64,000 bases of DNA from assembly GCF_958979055.1 (NCBI RefSeq), contig NC_084888.1, positions 1,134,001 through 1,198,000 on the forward strand, written 5' to 3'. The notes below the pieces were generated by a model. The model did no database searches, was not told the origin of the DNA, and saw nothing but the letters and a program-made list of their open reading frames with translations. This document shows, in pieces, positions 1 to 12,951 of this stretch. How positions within the stretch are numbered: the first letter of the stretch is position 1; each line of letters begins with the position of its first letter. The translations under genes and the position numbers were made by a program. The stretch comes from Alnus glutinosa (lineage: Eukaryota > Streptophyta > Magnoliopsida > Fagales > Betulaceae).

Positions 1-1449
1 AAAGAAAAACACAAAGGAACAATACGGATGGATTTTTTTAACACCGGAAACCCAGAGTGTTTTGAGGGAGTGGATGCAGGTGGAGGATCAGAGAGAGAGG
101 AGGAGAGTTTGGAAGGGAAGAGAATGGGGGAGATGGGGGCAGTTGAGGAAACAGAGGGAGTGGAGGGAGGAGGGAGGAGAGGGACTTGAGGGCAGTGAGG
201 AAAATAGATAGTTGAAAAAAGAAAAATGATCCTCCAATTACTATCGAGCGTCTGTTATCTCAAGCCTAGGTGGTGAAAGGTCTTGGGGAATCGCAAAGGG
301 TGGCGTTGTTCTTTGTTTGGCACTAATTGGCAGGGGTCCTTGGAGGTCAGGATTTGAGGGACTGCAGGGCTCTCAGCAGCTTTGGGTCAAGCGTGGAGGG
401 TGATGAAGAAGAAGACGGAAAGGAAGTGGGAGTGGGGAATGGAGATGGGGGAGAGGGAGAGAATTTTGCTGCTGCCGGTAGTGGCGGTGGAGAGGAGGAG
501 AGTGAAGAAGAATGGTGGTGTTGGTGCCATTTTAGGGGGTGGTTTTGGGAAATGAAATAATTTTAAAAAGCACTCTTATGACCTTTCAAGAATGATGTTG
601 TTTTTATAATTACATTGAACTTTATGATTCATTACTATTAAGTTTTGATTGTGATAATTTTAAAAATCAAGTCATTCTCAGATTGAGACAAGACAAAAAT
701 CAGATGCATCTACCTTTTTTTTTTTTTTTTTTTTTTTCATATATTTGTTTTATGTTGAGATGTCCCTCACTCATCGGAGGGCACAAAAGGTTGAATTTGT
801 GAAATGTCCGTATTGAAGTTAAGTGAGAACTTATGAGAAATGTTAGGTTCTACATGGTACACCCTAGTACTCTTAACTCTTAATGGCCAACTTATCCTAC
901 ATGGATTATTTAGTGATAATTTTGAATGGATATAAAAGAAGTACGGAAATATTTATGAAAATAAATACTCATTTATATTTAAAAGTCTTAATTTTATTCT
1001 CAAAATACGAAACTATTAATTATATAAAGAAAAGCTTTTGGAAGATTATAGTTGAGATTTACGGAGAGATGTAACACTTAAGAAAAAATTAAATATCACA
1101 AAAAGTTATGAAAGTGTGATTAAAAATAGTAATAAAAGATATTATTTATTTTTATTACTCATTAAATGTAATAAAAGTACGAATGATAAATTGGAGATCA
1201 ATTCGAGTGGTTTTTCGACAAAAAAAATTACCATATGCTCTATAACATGTGGTAAAAATTTGGAGACAATCGGATTACGTTAAGAGGGTTCAATTTAATT
1301 GAAGAAAAAATGGAATTGAAATTTTAGGGTACCAAAAAGAAATCAAACCAACTTAAAACGCTTCATGCCACCAAGAGACTGACTCTACACTGACTGTTAT
1401 GTTTGAGTGCCTGATTTTGCTGTTGATTATGCTAGTCTTGATTATTGAG

Positions 1450-1547
1450 GGCAGTACTCGTTATTTATTTATTTTTATTTTTTTACATGGCAGTACTCAT
1501 TATTTATTTATTTTATTTTTGTTTACATGGCAGTACTCGTTATTTAA
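1450..1547. repeat. 39-40 bp tandem repeat, about 2.5 copies
   Basis: Units start at about 1450, 1489 and 1529 with GGCAGTACTCRTTATTTA and run through T-rich DNA ending TTTACAT. The third unit is partial. It lies in the AT-rich DNA upstream of the sugar transporter gene. Confidence 0.8.
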
Positions 1548-1826
1548 GCACTAAGCAGTGTATATAGTTCAAATATTGTTACCGTTATGTTTTGTGTTTT
1601 TTTTGCTTCTTTTATTTTTTATTTTTTATTTTTTATTGAACCTGTTATGTTTTGTTTTTGTAAGTAATGAGGGCAGTAATTACATTACAATTTAGTGTTC
1701 TATTATCTTAAAGAAAAACAAATAAAAAAAAAAAAGACGTAAATGTTCCAAAAATAAAAATATAAAAAAAATCCCCGCTGATTATCGATCATGCTGTCCC
1801 AGGCATCACTGTATCATATTCTCCAT

Positions 1827-1836
1827 TTATATATAT
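1827..1836 (+). promoter_or_regulatory. Possible TATA element of the sugar transporter gene
   Basis: TTATATATAT stands about 400 bases before the start codon. It would give a 5'UTR of roughly 370 bases. It is only a sequence match in AT-rich DNA, so it is weak evidence. Confidence 0.2.
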
Positions 1837-2239
1837 CTGAAAACCCCTAATTTAATGCAAGCAATAATTGGAATTGGACCAATGATTGGTCCAAGTATTG
1901 CGAATGATTATGGGCAGTGAAAATGAAATCAAAATTTGATTAAGGGCATTTTTGTTATTACAAAATATTTATTGTAATTTAGGAGGTCATTACATAAATT
2001 GAAAGATTGGGAAATAGAGTTTTAAGGAGCGCGTGGACTTTTTTCCCAACAAATTTAGAGATAAGAACCTGCGTTTTTGTACCTAACTGTCAGTCTGGTA
2101 CAAGGCCCACCGACCGTTCCCCACCACGGATCATTGAACTTTGTTCTTGATTGTTCTACTTCCGTTCTCTGTGACATTTCAACAAATAAGTACAGGGACG
2201 AATCCGAGGACTCTCTTGATTTAGCGTAGAAAGGTGGCA

Positions 2240-5200
2240 ATGAGTTTCAGGGACGAAACCGAGGACCTCAGTAAGCCGTTCCTGCACACGGGGAGCTGGT
2301 ATAGAATGGGCTCGAGGCAGTCCAGCGCGATGAGCTCCTCGGCCCAATTCCTTCGCGACGGCTCCATCTCCGTCGTGCTCTGCGTCCTCATCGTCGCCCT
2401 TGGCCCCATCCAATTCGGCTTCACCGTAACACCACTGCTTCCTCTCTCACATTCATCTCAATCACCATTTCCCTCAACAAAACCATTTGCTCATTCAAAT
2501 TTGTTTTTGGTTTGTATTTTTCAAACGTACAGTGTGGGTATTCGTCCCCTACGCAAGCTGAAATAGTCAAGGACTTGAAACTTTCAGTCTCAGAGGTGTC
2601 ACTTTTGATTCTAATTGTTGTACTATATTTGTTTTCTCAATCTTTGATGTGATTTTGATTAACACTATTTGTTTGGAAACAGTTCTCTCTATTTGGATCT
2701 TTATCAAACGTGGGTGCAATGGTTGGGGCAATTGCGAGTGGTCAAATTGCGGAATACATTGGGCGCAAAGGGGTATATGGTTTTCATTCAATTTATTTTC
2801 TTTTGGGTTCACATTGCTCTTTATGCAGGAAAAAAAAAAAAAAAAAAAGGCAAAAGAAATATATGCTTAAAGGCATTTGATTATTTGCAACATTTATTTT
2901 CGCTGATTGGAGAATGTTCCAACTATAACTACCTGAGTGTTGCTTTGTTTTGCTGAATTGCAGTCACTTATGATCGCTGCAATTCCTAATATAATTGGAT
3001 GGCTAGCAATATCGTTTGCCACAGTAAGTGAGCACAGATTATTTGATTTCCTTCTTTGTTATTGCATTCTTTGCAAGCTCGTCAGATTGCATTCAGTTTC
3101 TGCTTCTCTTGTAGGATTCGTCATTCTTATACATGGGAAGGTTGTTGGAAGGATTTGGCGTTGGTATAATATCTTACACGGTAACATTGAAGCATCTCAT
3201 TTCTTTATGTCAATCAGTCATCAATGGCATTAATTTGTAAATGGTTTAAGTTTAGGTGCCGGTATATATAGCTGAGATTTCACCTCAAAACATGAGGGGA
3301 AGCCTTGGGTCTGTGAACCAGGTTCGTTGTCTAGTCTTGCTTCTTAACTCTGTCATCAATTAGCACTTTTGTTCCTAGTATCCACATTTAATGATATAAC
3401 AATGTAAATCAATTTGGTTTTTGTATAGCTCGCAGTGACAATTGGAATAATGCTGGCTTATCTTTTGGGGCTGTTTGTCAACTGGAGAGTGCTTGCAATT
3501 TTAGGTAAGCCCTTAGGATGCCAAATTGTTGGCATTTCCTCAGTTTAAAGAGAAGTACTGACAGTTGTTTGGCCAACAAAATTATTTATAACCTTTAGAG
3601 TACTTGAACAAGTTTGAACAATGTATTTTCAAGATTGAGTGCATGCTAGAAGACAAAGTTCACCAAATACTCATCAGTTTCCTAATTGAGAAAATAAAGA
3701 AATACTTGGGGAGGAGATATATCATCACTGTGTAAAAAGAGATTACCTGTTAAAGAGGCAAATATAAAACTCTTAAAGCACCAGTTTCTTATCACAAGTT
3801 CATATATGACAAAGTTTCTGGCTCAAATTTTACAGCCTCAGTTGTATTACATTAATTACCAATGGAATACGTAGATCAATATATGGATTGAATTAAGGGA
3901 TCATTTACACACGTTGCAGGAATTTTGCCATGTACAGTATTGATACCTGCCTTGTTTTTCATACCAGAATCTCCTCGATGGCTGGTAAGAAGCATATGAT
4001 AAATATTGTATCGATTGGATCTTGATATCTTCCTATATTTGCTGATTTTCTGCTCCATGTCCTCTCTTTTCCTATTTTCTTTGGGGTGGGGGTATTAGGC
4101 CAAAATGGGGATGACAGAAGATTTTGAAGCCTCATTGCAAGTTTTACGGGGTTTCGGTACAGACATTTCAATTGAAGTGAATGAAATCAAGGTACTGAAT
4201 GTTCTACGAGTCAATTTCTTGTACTTAAACCAAATTCATGTCATCTAGAAACTTAGTGAACCAAGTTCTGCACCATAAAGTTCTGGATGATAAGCTTATT
4301 GCACGAGTACATTAGTTTGACTCTTTTCTTAACATTACCATAATTTATCATTGATGTAATTTTGACAGAGATCTGTAGCATCAACAGGCAAAAGAACTAC
4401 AATAAGGTTTTCAGATCTCAAGAGAAAGAGATATTGGTTTCCTTTAACGGTACAATGGTTTTGAAATTTCTGATTAATTTTTGTTTTCTATACTCTTGAA
4501 TTTTTATCCCTCTCTGATAGGTTGCTACCATATGCTGCAGATAGGGATTGGATTACTTGTGCTCCAGCAACTCAGTGGTATCAATGGTGTTTTATTCTAT
4601 TCGAGTAACATATTTACAAGTGCCGGTTAGACCAACATCTCTTTTGGCGTTGAATTGTTATCGTAGTATTAGTTATTTAGTTAAAGCTTTATATAAAGAG
4701 TTAGTCTGGTGTTTTACAATATTGCATGGATTTCAGTATGATACATTTGTATGAAAAATCTGATGTTTGACATCTACTCGATAATCATTTTCTACAAAAG
4801 TGGAAAGGAAAACATCTATTATTTGTTTGAGATTGCCTAATTCATGCTTCACTGTGTACATGGTCACTTTAATGTGATAGAATGAGCCCATCTTAAGGTC
4901 TCAAATTTACATACCAATTTTATCTTTCACACTCTGGCTCTCTCATTCTAACTAAATGCATCCTTATTAGATCAATGGTAGAAATCAAATCATGGTTTTC
5001 CTTACTATAGTCATGGCTGCAATATTGTATGTTGGCTTGCATTCTATTATTTGACTTTGATGGTTTAATTATTTGCCATGAATATAAGCAGGGGTATCAT
5101 CAAGTAATGTGGCAACTTTAGGACTTGGTATTATTCAGGTAAAAGATGCCCTGTTACATACAATTTTGTGCTGCTTCATGTAGATATCCAAACATTGCAA

Positions 5201-7693
5201 AAGTTCTTATTAGAGTTATTTAAAACAGGCCTGTTATTTTCAATAGGTTATTGCTACTGGGATCACTACTTGGTTGGTGGACAAAGCTGGGCGCAGGCTG
5301 CTTCTTATTGTGCGTCAGGACAATTTTTCTATTTTTTTCCTCTTAAAATGTTTATTTGTGAACATACGTATTGATCAAAATCTGAAATCACTTGTGTAGG
5401 TATCATCGTCTGGAATGACTCTTAGCCTCGTCCTTGTTGCAATTGCGTTTTATCTAGAGGTAGGTAATCTTTTATTTAGTAGAATATGTAAAATCTTCTC
5501 ATTCGATCTGGAGCTGATAAATGGGTTTGGCATTTGCCCATCATCTTTGAATTGTTCTCATTCACCTTTACCAGGGCGTTGTATCAGAAGATTCTCATTT
5601 ATATTCCATGTTTGGTATACTGTCACTCGTGGGGCTTGTGGTATGGTTTCTTGTATACATTGTTATGTATAGTTTGAACTCTTGTTTTAATTGATTTCTA
5701 AGTCTGACCAATTTTCCATACAGATGTTAGTGATTTCATGCTCTCTGGGAATTGGAGCTATTCCTTGGCTTATAATGTCAGAGGTATGCAATATTACCTG
5801 TATTTTAACAACATCAGGAAGATATTTTTTTCTTTTCTTCATGTCTGGTGCATAAGGTCTAAACAATTTTATGAAGTACTTTTAGTTGGTCGAGTTTTCA
5901 CTTGTTCTGGTGATAATTTCTAGTCATAGTCTGATGTCAGACTGCCTATGCTTCACCAGTATGGTGTTAAAGGTTCTAAAAACTCCTTTAGAAACCCACT
6001 ACATTGTTGGAATCATACCACCTACTCAGCACGGAACTCAAAATTATTGTTTTCCATATGGTTATTGTTTTCTTTTGTGGTAAAGAAACCTGAAAAGTGA
6101 AGGGGACGGTGAACCTTAGGGATCATATTGGGACAGAATCTTAAATGCTCCTTGTGAAGGACTAAATTTAGCTTAAGCTTGTTTAAGAATATTTTGTATA
6201 TGTTGGCAATCGGATACTTAACCATTGGTGTGAGTTTGATAGGGCTTTTATGTTTGTTGATCATTGACTACTAAATTATGGGTATGAGTTTTGGCATGGG
6301 GTTAAGGCGTAGTTGAGTTGAATATGTGAATTATTAATAAGATATCGGAAGAGAACATTACAGTGACCTTCCCATTGTTAGTTGATGATACTAGGAGTAT
6401 TCTCAGAAATTTTATCGGAGTTAAGTACGAGGAATGTTGTAGTTCCTGGATGTGGGGGTTGTAATTCTAGAATGGGTCCCAGGATGGTTCTGCAGTTAGA
6501 TGTCACCTTGATGATGTCTGTATATTTGATGAACTTATGAAATTCAGTGATATAGATGAGTAGAGTATTGTGGATGATGATGAGATTAGTTGTATATGTT
6601 CACATGACTACTCTATCGGGGAGATCCTTGTATTTTCAACTAGCCCAAGGGGCAAAGGGAGATTCTCCTTAATTTAAACAAGGGAGAAATATACTTTAGC
6701 CCTGCGAACTATCACCCAGTTTTCAATTACGCTTCCAAACTTTAAAAAGTGACATTGTGGCCTCACATACTATCATCAATTGTCAAATTAGACATTTTTG
6801 CATTTCTCCGAAATACCCTTAAAAAGTTAATTAAAAATAACCATTTGAAAAAATTAAAATTATTAAAAAAAATTAACAAAAAAACATTGAAAACACCAAA
6901 AAGAGGGTGGCCCTTTTCATATTAGTCCCTTTATTTTTTTTGTTAAAATTTTTTTTTTTTCAAATGCTTATTTTTTATATATATATTAATAACTTCAAGG
7001 GTATTTTGGAGAAAAAAATGAAAAAGTGTCTAATTTGACACGTGATGGTAGTATGTGGGGCCTTAATGTCACTTTTTTAAGTTTAAAGGTGTAATTGAAA
7101 AATTTGTGATAGTTTGGAAGGCAAAAATATATTTTTCCCTTTATACAATAGATCTAGATTTCATCGGTACTTTAATTTTTCTGCACTTTCAGAGAAAAAA
7201 AATAAAGACAGTTTTTAATATTTGTGCCCGTAAGTTAAAGTGGCTGAAACATGCATTGAGATTGATGAGCTCAGAATTTTCTTATTCGTCTATCTCCAAT
7301 ATTATATTAGGTAAATATTAATTTTGAAGTGCTCATTTATTTATTTTTTCTTTTTGCACTCAAATTGCACATTTTCAGATACTTCCGGTGAATATTAAGG
7401 GCCTTGCTGGCAGCATAGCAACATTTGCGAATTGGCTGACATCCTTTGTGGTCACAATGACTGCAAACTTACTCTTGAGTTGGAACAGTGGAGGTATAAA
7501 TCTACCTCTGTGTGCGTGTTTTCCTTCATTCGCCATGCTTCTGTCATGGTCTAACTCATATAGTTCTGTCATTGCAATAGGTACCTTCACAATTTACGCC
7601 TTGGTCTCTGCCTTTACTGTTGTCTTCGTGACACTTTGGGTTCCTGAAACTAAAGGCAGAACTCTGGAAGAGATTCAGGGGTCATTTAGATGA
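2240..7693 (+). CDS. ERD6-like sugar transporter (ERDL6 type), 18 coding exons
   Basis: The predicted product is a 484-residue, 12-helix major facilitator of the plant ERD6-like family; relatives move glucose across the vacuolar membrane by proton-coupled transport. Exons: 2240-2425, 2533-2595, 2683-2772, 2964-3023, 3115-3180, 3256-3321, 3429-3504, 3920-3984, 4099-4191, 4369-4449, 4541-4625, 5092-5138, 5247-5309, 5400-5459, 5575-5640, 5724-5783, 7379-7493, 7581-7693. All junctions are GT-AG and phases agree. Sugar porter motifs are present: EYIGRKG (residues 107-113), PESPRWL (218-224), VDKAGRR (337-343) and PETKGR (469-474). Length matches the Arabidopsis protein of about 487 residues. The ATG at 2240 gives the family start MSFRDE; an in-frame GTG two codons earlier is ignored. 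The last long intron (5784-7378) carries a MITE. No broken exon was seen, so the gene is probably functional. Confidence 0.93.
6682..7139. mobile_element. MULE-type MITE in intron 16 of the sugar transporter
   Basis: The 458-bp element has inverted ends of about 110 bp. The left end begins GGGAGAAATATACTTTAGCC and the right end reads GGGAAAAATATATTTTTGCC on the other strand. It is flanked by TTTAAACAA (6673-6681) and TTTATACAA (7140-7148), a 9-bp target duplication with one mismatch. Long terminal repeats with 9-bp duplications are typical of Mutator-like elements. No transposase frame is present. Confidence 0.75.
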
Positions 7694-9298
7694 ACTTGTT
7701 TGCTGAAGCATGTGTTCATCTTAATCTGTTTCTGAAGTGAATATCATGCAGGAAGCATCACGTATAGGTGCTGATGCCGAATATGCCGGAATACAGAGTT
7801 CATTATCTACAACCATGTTTTAGTTATTTGTATTGTCTTTTATTTGCCAACAAGTTACAATTCATACAAGCTTTGGATACCAAAGTCACACACAATGCCA
7901 TACGCAAGAAGAAACCAATCACACGAGGATTCGCAATGCCAAAGGGTTGTATTCCGGAAGATACTCTCGTCAAGATAAGAGTTGTTTTGTGGTAGCTTTA
8001 GTAGTTATTAGCTTGTATGGATTTGTTTTATCTTTTATGTTATCCTTGGGTTGTTGTTTCTTTTCCTAATTCCACTGGAATAATAAGTAGATAACCTCCA
8101 TATAATACTTTGTACCCATTGGCATTGGCAAATTTATCAATGAAAGTACTAAAGTTTTCTGCTAATTTTCTTAGAGATGAGATTTATGTTCTTGAGGTAT
8201 GAATTATATTCCCTTCGGTGGTGAGATTCTGCCAAACTTTCAATATATGATAAATTTTTGAGGTGTTATTTTATGAGAGACTGTTCAATGTAGATTTATC
8301 TTTATTTTATGTTATTCTTTCTTTATCTTCCGTCAGGTACGGTGCTCTATAGCCTGCCTATGAATTACGTATAAGGTATGTTTTTCCATTTACTTTATGT
8401 TATTGGATGTAAATGAGAAATTAATGATAATACTTTTTCCAAATCCTTGAAAAATCTTAGCTTCCCACCATATTGCCATTCCTTCTGCTTAACACTGAGC
8501 AGTCTCGTGGAGTACAAATTACATGAGTGCATACTTTAAATCGTGTCATTTCTGGGCTTTGTCTGCGTGCAAGGAGGCAAGAAACTGCTTCAGACACCTA
8601 TTATAAACACATGGTCGTTCCAGGTGAACCAAGTGACCGGCCTTCTTTATGCCTTGAAAGGATGCATTTGCTCCTAGTTGCCTGTATTCACATTATTCAA
8701 AATCATCTCAGTACAGTTATAGGGACTCAAAACTACTTCTCTTGTTTGTGGTGGCTAGGGCCGATAATTTTTTGCACTACCAATAAAACCAATACGAAAA
8801 ACCAATACGAAATTTGCGGGCTATGATTGAACGGTTTGACCCGGATTGGGTTCAGTGGCAGAGATAGAAAATTATTATTGTATGGGTCGAACTAAAAATA
8901 TAATAAACAGAATTTTTTAAATAAAAAAAAAAATTGAAGTAATTTATGACACAATTTGTACATCACATAAAGCATATCTATAAAAGTTCATAAATATGTG
9001 CCAAAATTGATATATGAGAAACTTAACATGTCGGTACTAGTTTAAAAATAAAATAAAAAATACAAAAAGTGTCTAAAATTGCAGCTACGCTTCTTTAGAT
9101 AAACAAAATCGTCAAGTATCGAATATGAATTGAAACTCTCAGCAGCAATTTTCTTTTCAATATTGACAACTAAATTATTTGCAAGAAATTTATTCTCCAT
9201 TTTGTTTCGAAAGTCTTTATTTTAACAATTTTCTTAGCTAAAAATATTCGTTCAGTAATCACTGTAAGCAGTGAAAGAGTCTGTATAAATTTATTTTA
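7694..9298. other. 3' flank of the sugar transporter, AT-rich
   Basis: Likely 3'UTR directly after the stop. AATAAT at about 8079 and AATGAA at about 8139 are possible poly(A) signals. Frames in 7768-8069 and 8527-8826 lack family resemblance and are probably chance. Beyond 8830 the DNA is AT-rich with no gene seen. Confidence 0.45.
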
Positions 9299-9470
9299 GG
9301 AAAAAATAGATTTAAGCCTCTATTACCAGCCGTTTTTAAAGTAGCCCACAAACTACCAATTCTCGCACTATGGCCCCCAAACTACCAAAAAAACCCAATT
9401 TGTTGAAATATTCCCATAATACCCTTGTCACGTGTCATTTTTCAATTAAAAAATAATAAAATTTAAAACA
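9299..9470. repeat. One arm of a MULE-MITE-like repeat
   Basis: The sequence starting GGAAAAAATAGATTTAAGCC resembles the terminal repeat of the element at 6682, followed by the same style of CTACC-rich arm. The matching second arm was not found before 9800, so this is probably half of a decayed element. DNA from 9470 to 10335 is AT-rich and shows no gene. Confidence 0.4.
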
Positions 9471-10335
9471 ATTTAAAAAACAAAGAAAAATTCAAAATAT
9501 GAAAATATAAAAAAATAATAATAATAATAATAACAAAGGGGGTGGGCCCCCATTTTGACCAAAGGAGTGGCTGAGCACACACAATGCTAGTTTGGAGGTG
9601 GCCGAACCACTCCAATAGCCAAAAAATAAAATAAAATAAAATAAAATATAGATTAAGATTTGGCTCCGAGGGCCCATCCAATTCAAAACTTCTTTTAAGT
9701 GTATATATATATTTAAAAGGGACTAGGGTCTTCAGGTCTAGGGTCTCCAAGATCATCCGTCTCTAGTTGGATTATAGTAAATTTATATATATTTTCGTAC
9801 TCATATCTTGACACGATTTGAAGCCGATACACGACATTTAGGGTTAGTAATTTTTTATGCGACCTGCGAACTCGACACGAAGTTAATACAAAATTAGTAA
9901 GTTAAGTTTGAGGAATTTGAACATTTTAATTAAATGGGTCGGATTATGAATAATTTACATAGTCTTATACCCGTGCTTCAACTCAATTCGAATCTGACAC
10001 GCGAACACGAATTACCACCCTTAGTGGTGACCACAATAAGTCCGTAAAGTATATATCAAGAGATGCACCAACAGGCCTCTCATATTAAATGGTCCAAATC
10101 AATGAAATCATGGTGTCTCTTTGCCATGATCTCATTCATAAGAGTAATAGTATAAATTATATTTACATTTTACAATGTTAACGTTGCAGTATTAACTAAC
10201 TATTGAATAATAAGTTATTGTTAAAAATAAAATAAAATAAAATTAATGATTAGTTGGGGTTGACACATAAGCATTACGAGATAACTGTAAGAAAAATTTG
10301 ACACGTAGCATTGGTATTAAAAGGAGTTATGAGAG

Positions 10336-12920
10336 TTACCCTTGCATGTTCTGGGCAAGCTCCAGCTTGAAAATCTGATCTTCCTCACCCCATAAGAGAT
10401 GCACTCTCTGCAATAGAAACGGGTGTACTACATTATATATATATATATATAAGTGGTACGAGGCTATGGACGGGCAGGATGAATATATGAAGATAAATAT
10501 ATTACCTGTGGGAAATTGGGAACCGTGGGATCCTTGTTGCTGACAACTAAACCTTCTAAGAGCTCACCTCTCTCCTTCCTGTTGGTGAACATCACCTATA
10601 ATTGCTCCAGGACACACGAGTTATGCTTATGCACACACTCATGAAAATGTGTTTTATTTATTTCAGTGTTCAGCTTTAATTTACCCATTTTTCCATGATG
10701 TTTATTTAGATTAAAATTTTATTTTAAAAGCTACAAGAGATTTTTCCTTTAAGAATTAATGGTACCTTTATGTTAACCGGTTTTTAATTTTATGGGCTAT
10801 AAATCCTGCAAAATTTAATTTAATTTGAATCGTAAAATGATTTTTTTTTTTTTTTTTTTTTTACTTAAATGGGTATCATGATCTCCCATGTTAAAATATT
10901 GATAAAATAATTAAATTTTTTATTTTTTATTAGCTTAAATTTTTAAAATAATTGATAATTTAACTTACTATCATTAAAAGTGTTAAAGTATTAATTAAAT
11001 AACTAATTTACTCATTCCTAACCCAACTTCTCAGTAAATAATATTAAGGTCCAATAAAGTTCATTTAAAAATAAAAAATAAAAAATCATCTACATCAACA
11101 TATACATAATAATAACAATAATAATAAATTACATTTCAATAAATAACATAATGTCAAAAATTGCCGATAATACTTTATATAATATGTACTTAGTTCCCTC
11201 TAAAAAAAATATATATATGTACTTAGTTCCTTTCTCACAAGAGACAGTTTAAGAGAATGAATTTAATGCTCGTGGTCTGCAGTGATTGACATACATGATA
11301 CATCTTGTCAATTGACCAAGGGTTGTGGGCATGTGGCACTCTTAGTCTCCACGTTATTTATTTCCTCACTTTGGTATTATATTTCTGGTGCTGTTTAAAA
11401 TTTATTTTTTACAAGAATATAGTTTATTGTATTATCTTTTAACTAAAAGTGTAAATTAAGTTTTTAAAATTATTTTTCTTAATTTAAATTTAGATAACAT
11501 AAATAAAAAAATGAGTATTAACTTCACTTTTCAAATGAAGTAAAATAATAAGTTAAGAAAGTTATTGAAACTATATTCATTAAGGGAAATGCTACAATTC
11601 CCACCACTATCCCACCTCAATCCCACCACTCCTAAGTGTAAGAAGTTGAAAATTGATTTATTAAATAAAAAAGTAAAATCACTTTAGTGTTGGTGGGATT
11701 GGGGTGGGATGGTGGTGGAAATTGTAGCATTTCTCATTCATTAATCATAATCATAACTTTGGTTGGTGTGTGTGTGTGTGTGTGTGGAGGGAGAGGAATA
11801 TATGAGATCGATGATTTTCTCCAGAAACAAGTTTGGAATCCAGTATTTTGACATGGGGGGAATATGTAGGATTAATTCATTTTAACAATTTCAGCCATCA
11901 TTAATTCTAATGTTTTTTGTTTATTTGGACTTACTTTAATTTCAATATATATTTAACTCTATTACTATAAAATTGATAAAATTAAGAAAGACAGCTTTAT
12001 TGATATTAAAAATCACATCAATTTAAAAAAAAAAAAAAAAAAAAAAAACATAAATAAAACATCTTAGAATTACCCTACGTACGGCATTAAAGCAGTTCAA
12101 CCCACTTACTCCCCACGCCCCTCTTTATTTTCCGAATTATTCTTCTACTTTTATTTAGTTCATCCACGAAAAAAAGGTGACATCATCCACTAAAATGCAC
12201 GTATGAGCTAGGCAATGGAAAATGTATCGGAATTCGGAAACATGGTATAACAGTAGGTAGCGGAGCAAACCTCAAGGAAGTCTTTGTGAAGCCGGTCCGG
12301 GAACCACAGCTTCTTGTGAGCAGCAACAGAGAGAAGCGCTTTCAACCCTTTAACAGAAGTGGGCAACAACAGCTCCGAAGAAGAAGAGAACCCGAGGCTT
12401 TTCAGCGTTGTTTCACTGATTGAGTCAGTCATGGCGAGGATGGAGCCTGAAACCACTATGGCCTGGACCAGGTCCGGGTACAGCTCAGCCATTTTGAACG
12501 CTACCATCCCACCGTAACTGAACCCAACCACGGTGCACCTCTCCACCCCGAGCTTCCTCAACGCTGCAGCCAAACACTCGGCCTGGAAAGTCGGTGACCG
12601 GTCGCTTTTGTCGGTCATCGAGCCACCGAAGAAGAGGAGGTCCGGCACGTAAACTGAGTATTTCTTGGCGAGAGCGCCGACCTGGAACTGCCAAGTCACG
12701 ATGCCCTCGGCGGCGAAACCGTGGACCAGGACCACCACGGGCTTGCTGGGCTTAACCGGGGGCTCGGGCTTTTGGTCCTTTTTGTGCTTTTTGATGGTCT
12801 CCAAGGGGACCCAGAAGCTCATGACCGTGCCTGGCTCGATCTCCACCGTGTGGGGTTTGATCCCTGCCATCTTCATTAGCCCAAGCAACAAAGGCTTCTG
12901 TGCTGCCACAAGGTTCACCA

Positions 12921-12921
<1 letters not shown>
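10336..12921 (-). CDS. Alpha/beta hydrolase fold protein, 3' end missing
   Basis: Three exons are clear on the - strand: 12921-12271 (217 codons), 10595-10506 (30 codons) and 10407 to about 10340. The protein has the oxyanion HGFA (residues 67-70), the nucleophile elbow GFSYGG with Ser135 (133-138), and the acid region LWGEEDQ with Asp257. Plant relatives are about 300-320 residues and end with a GHLVHLERP-like motif carrying the catalytic His. That exon was not found in the 2 kb downstream. Reading through the possible donor at 10339 meets TAA at 10336-10338, giving about 270 residues without the His. Either a distant or degraded exon was missed, or the gene is a 3'-truncated pseudogene. The start at 12921 (MVNLVAAQ) matches the family; an upstream in-frame ATG at 12954 lies in a CT microsatellite. 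The substrate is unknown. Confidence 0.8.
11584..11735. mobile_element. 152-bp palindromic MITE in intron 1 of the hydrolase
   Basis: The inverted ends start GGGAAATGCTACAATT and GAGAAATGCTACAATT, with arms of about 45 bp containing CCCACCA-type repeats. Exact 9-bp target duplications ATTCATTAA stand at 11575-11583 and 11736-11744. It has no coding capacity. The 9-bp duplication suggests a Mutator-like source. Confidence 0.8.

Positions 12922-12947
<26 letters not shown>
12921..12947. repeat. (CT)n microsatellite at the hydrolase start codon
   Basis: A run of TC dinucleotides overlaps the first base of the start codon and extends into the 5' leader; on the coding strand it is (GA)n. It keeps the upstream in-frame ATG at 12954 open by coding Arg-Glu repeats, which explains a longer but unlikely alternative start. 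Confidence 0.85.

Positions 12948-12951
<4 letters not shown>

Larger units (their letters stand above)
1..2039. other. Upstream intergenic region, no confident gene
   Basis: No gene is supported here. Bases 60-560 are purine-rich on the + strand. A 77-codon + frame at 327-560 is mostly Gly/Glu low-complexity and is not credible. On the - strand an ATG at 530 opens 47 codons with a hydrophobic, Ser/Pro-rich start (stop at 387-389), followed by more frame broken by stops; this could be the degraded first exon of a secreted or organellar protein, but I cannot name it. From 600 to 2039 the DNA is AT-rich with poly-T and a short tandem repeat, and shows no coding signal. Confidence 0.5.

Noticed and set aside
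327..560. 77-codon + strand frame near the left edge
   Set aside because: Mostly Gly/Glu from purine-rich DNA, with no domain, no splice partner and no family likeness.
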